A stretch of DNA of 52,401 nt from Planctomycetia bacterium (lineage in GTDB: Bacteria; Planctomycetota; Planctomycetia; Pirellulales; Thermoguttaceae): NCBI GenBank assembly GCA_030527015.1, contig JAUNBR010000021.1:1-52401 (forward strand), written 5' to 3'. The number at the start of each line of letters is the position of its first letter. Within the stretch, counting starts at the first letter, position 1. Shown here in pieces: positions 52,085-52,401 of this stretch. A program made the position numbers and the translations under genes. The notes below the pieces were generated by a model, which ran no database searches, had not been told where the DNA came from, and saw only the letters and a list, made by a program, of their open reading frames with translations.

Positions 52085-52283
52085 TATATCCGGGGCACCT
52101 ATAAATTTTCGCTTTCTCGGCATTTTTACTTCACTGAAAACATCAGCTTTTAGAGCCGAGACACTTTAAATTTTTGCTTCGCGGAAAGGCCTGTTTTCAG
52201 AACCGCACGAGACGGAAATTTAATGGAAAATTAGGTACATTCCTGATGCGCTAAGAATGTTCGCTTTCTCAGCATTTTTATAC
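52085..52283 (+). repeat. Family A cluster: one copy and two fragments
   Basis: TATATCCGGGGCACCTATAA with GGCATTTTTACTTCACTGAA opens a copy (52085-52159). A second partial follows with CTTCGCGGAAAGGCCTGTTT and a good right half (to about 52236). Then comes a left fragment TCCTGATGCGCTAAGAATG up to CAGCATTTTTA. Confidence 0.65.
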
Positions 52284-52297
52284 TCATGCCATTTTAA

Positions 52298-52401
52298 AAT
52301 TCAGTTTTCGTTTGTGGCAAGATGAAACTTTTCATTTATCAGCGTACGCAGTTCTGAACGGTAACGTTTTCGGCGGCGGAAGAAGTTTTTGCATTCTTGC
52401 G
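52298..52401 (+). repeat. Family B repeat, right-edge copy
   Basis: Matches 2-105 at 86 of 104 positions without gaps and runs to the window end. The bases just before it (TACTCATGCCATTTTAAAA) resemble the reverse-orientation arm of family A, so B may have arisen inside, or carry, a family A end. Confidence 0.75.

Noticed and set aside
1..52401. CRISPR array
   Set aside because: The repeats are dispersed singly over 52 kb in both orientations, vary in sequence, and have no uniform spacers or cas genes.

Overview
The window looks like a chromosomal segment of a planctomycete, or a close relative in the PVC group, with moderately AT-rich genes and strongly AT-rich spacers. The main pointers are a DUF1559 protein with a prepilin-type N-terminus, two Ser/Thr kinases (one with the 'ILDMGLAR' activation segment common in planctomycetes), a formylglycine sulfatase, a long type 2 PyrF, a squalene-cyclase-repeat membrane protein, a VWA membrane protein and a very large TPR protein. 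This assignment is inferred from gene families; no rRNA marker is present. About two thirds of the window is coding. Most genes stand alone and are separated by 300-1900 bp spacers.

Layout. 1-3900 is an accessory-looking edge: a Vat-type xenobiotic acetyltransferase behind a 16-codon leader ORF and a start-codon hairpin, a truncated comM, a small membrane protein whose promoter spacer holds a G14 tract, and a prophage remnant. 3900-8150 carries an acyl-CoA synthetase with an acidic insertion, a flippase-like membrane protein and a polyprenyl-phosphate-type glycosyltransferase. 8570-16400 carries the DUF1559 protein, ribF, a secreted CAP-domain protein, accA and a small kinase. 16400-25300 carries the VWA protein, a zinc/manganese-type ABC pair, pyrF, an isochorismatase-family hydrolase and a sulfatase. 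26000-27250 holds three tandem pilin-like mini-genes. 29200-32820 has an acidic tail-anchored protein, hemC with an SRP RNA gene directly upstream, and a short-chain dehydrogenase. 33890-36600 is a kinase/NrtR-like pair. 37060-41150 has a metX-metW fusion and purH. 42070-51960 has the cyclase-repeat protein, hflX and the 1422-residue TPR protein.

The dominant non-genic feature is a roughly 105-bp imperfect palindrome, called family A here. Its arms begin TATACCCGATACACTA and TATACTGGTTCCACTT (each read inward) and surround an inner hairpin GGCATTTT / AAAATGCC with the loop GCTTCGCTG. About 50 full or degraded copies occupy nearly every spacer, in both orientations, often within a few bases of a stop codon and never inside an intact gene. 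Nested copies (21127-21332 and 3584-3780) show that they insert into one another, apparently at TA. Two subtypes carry an extra hairpin. No transposase gene is visible, so this resembles a very abundant non-autonomous MITE- or REP-like element. A second repeat (family B, about 104 bp, 86 of 104 bases identical) lies at both edges of the window in the same orientation.

The genes do not form one pathway. They are housekeeping genes (FAD, fatty acid, pyrimidine, purine, haem and methionine synthesis, protein export, ribosome-associated GTPase) mixed with cell-surface and signalling genes typical of planctomycetes.
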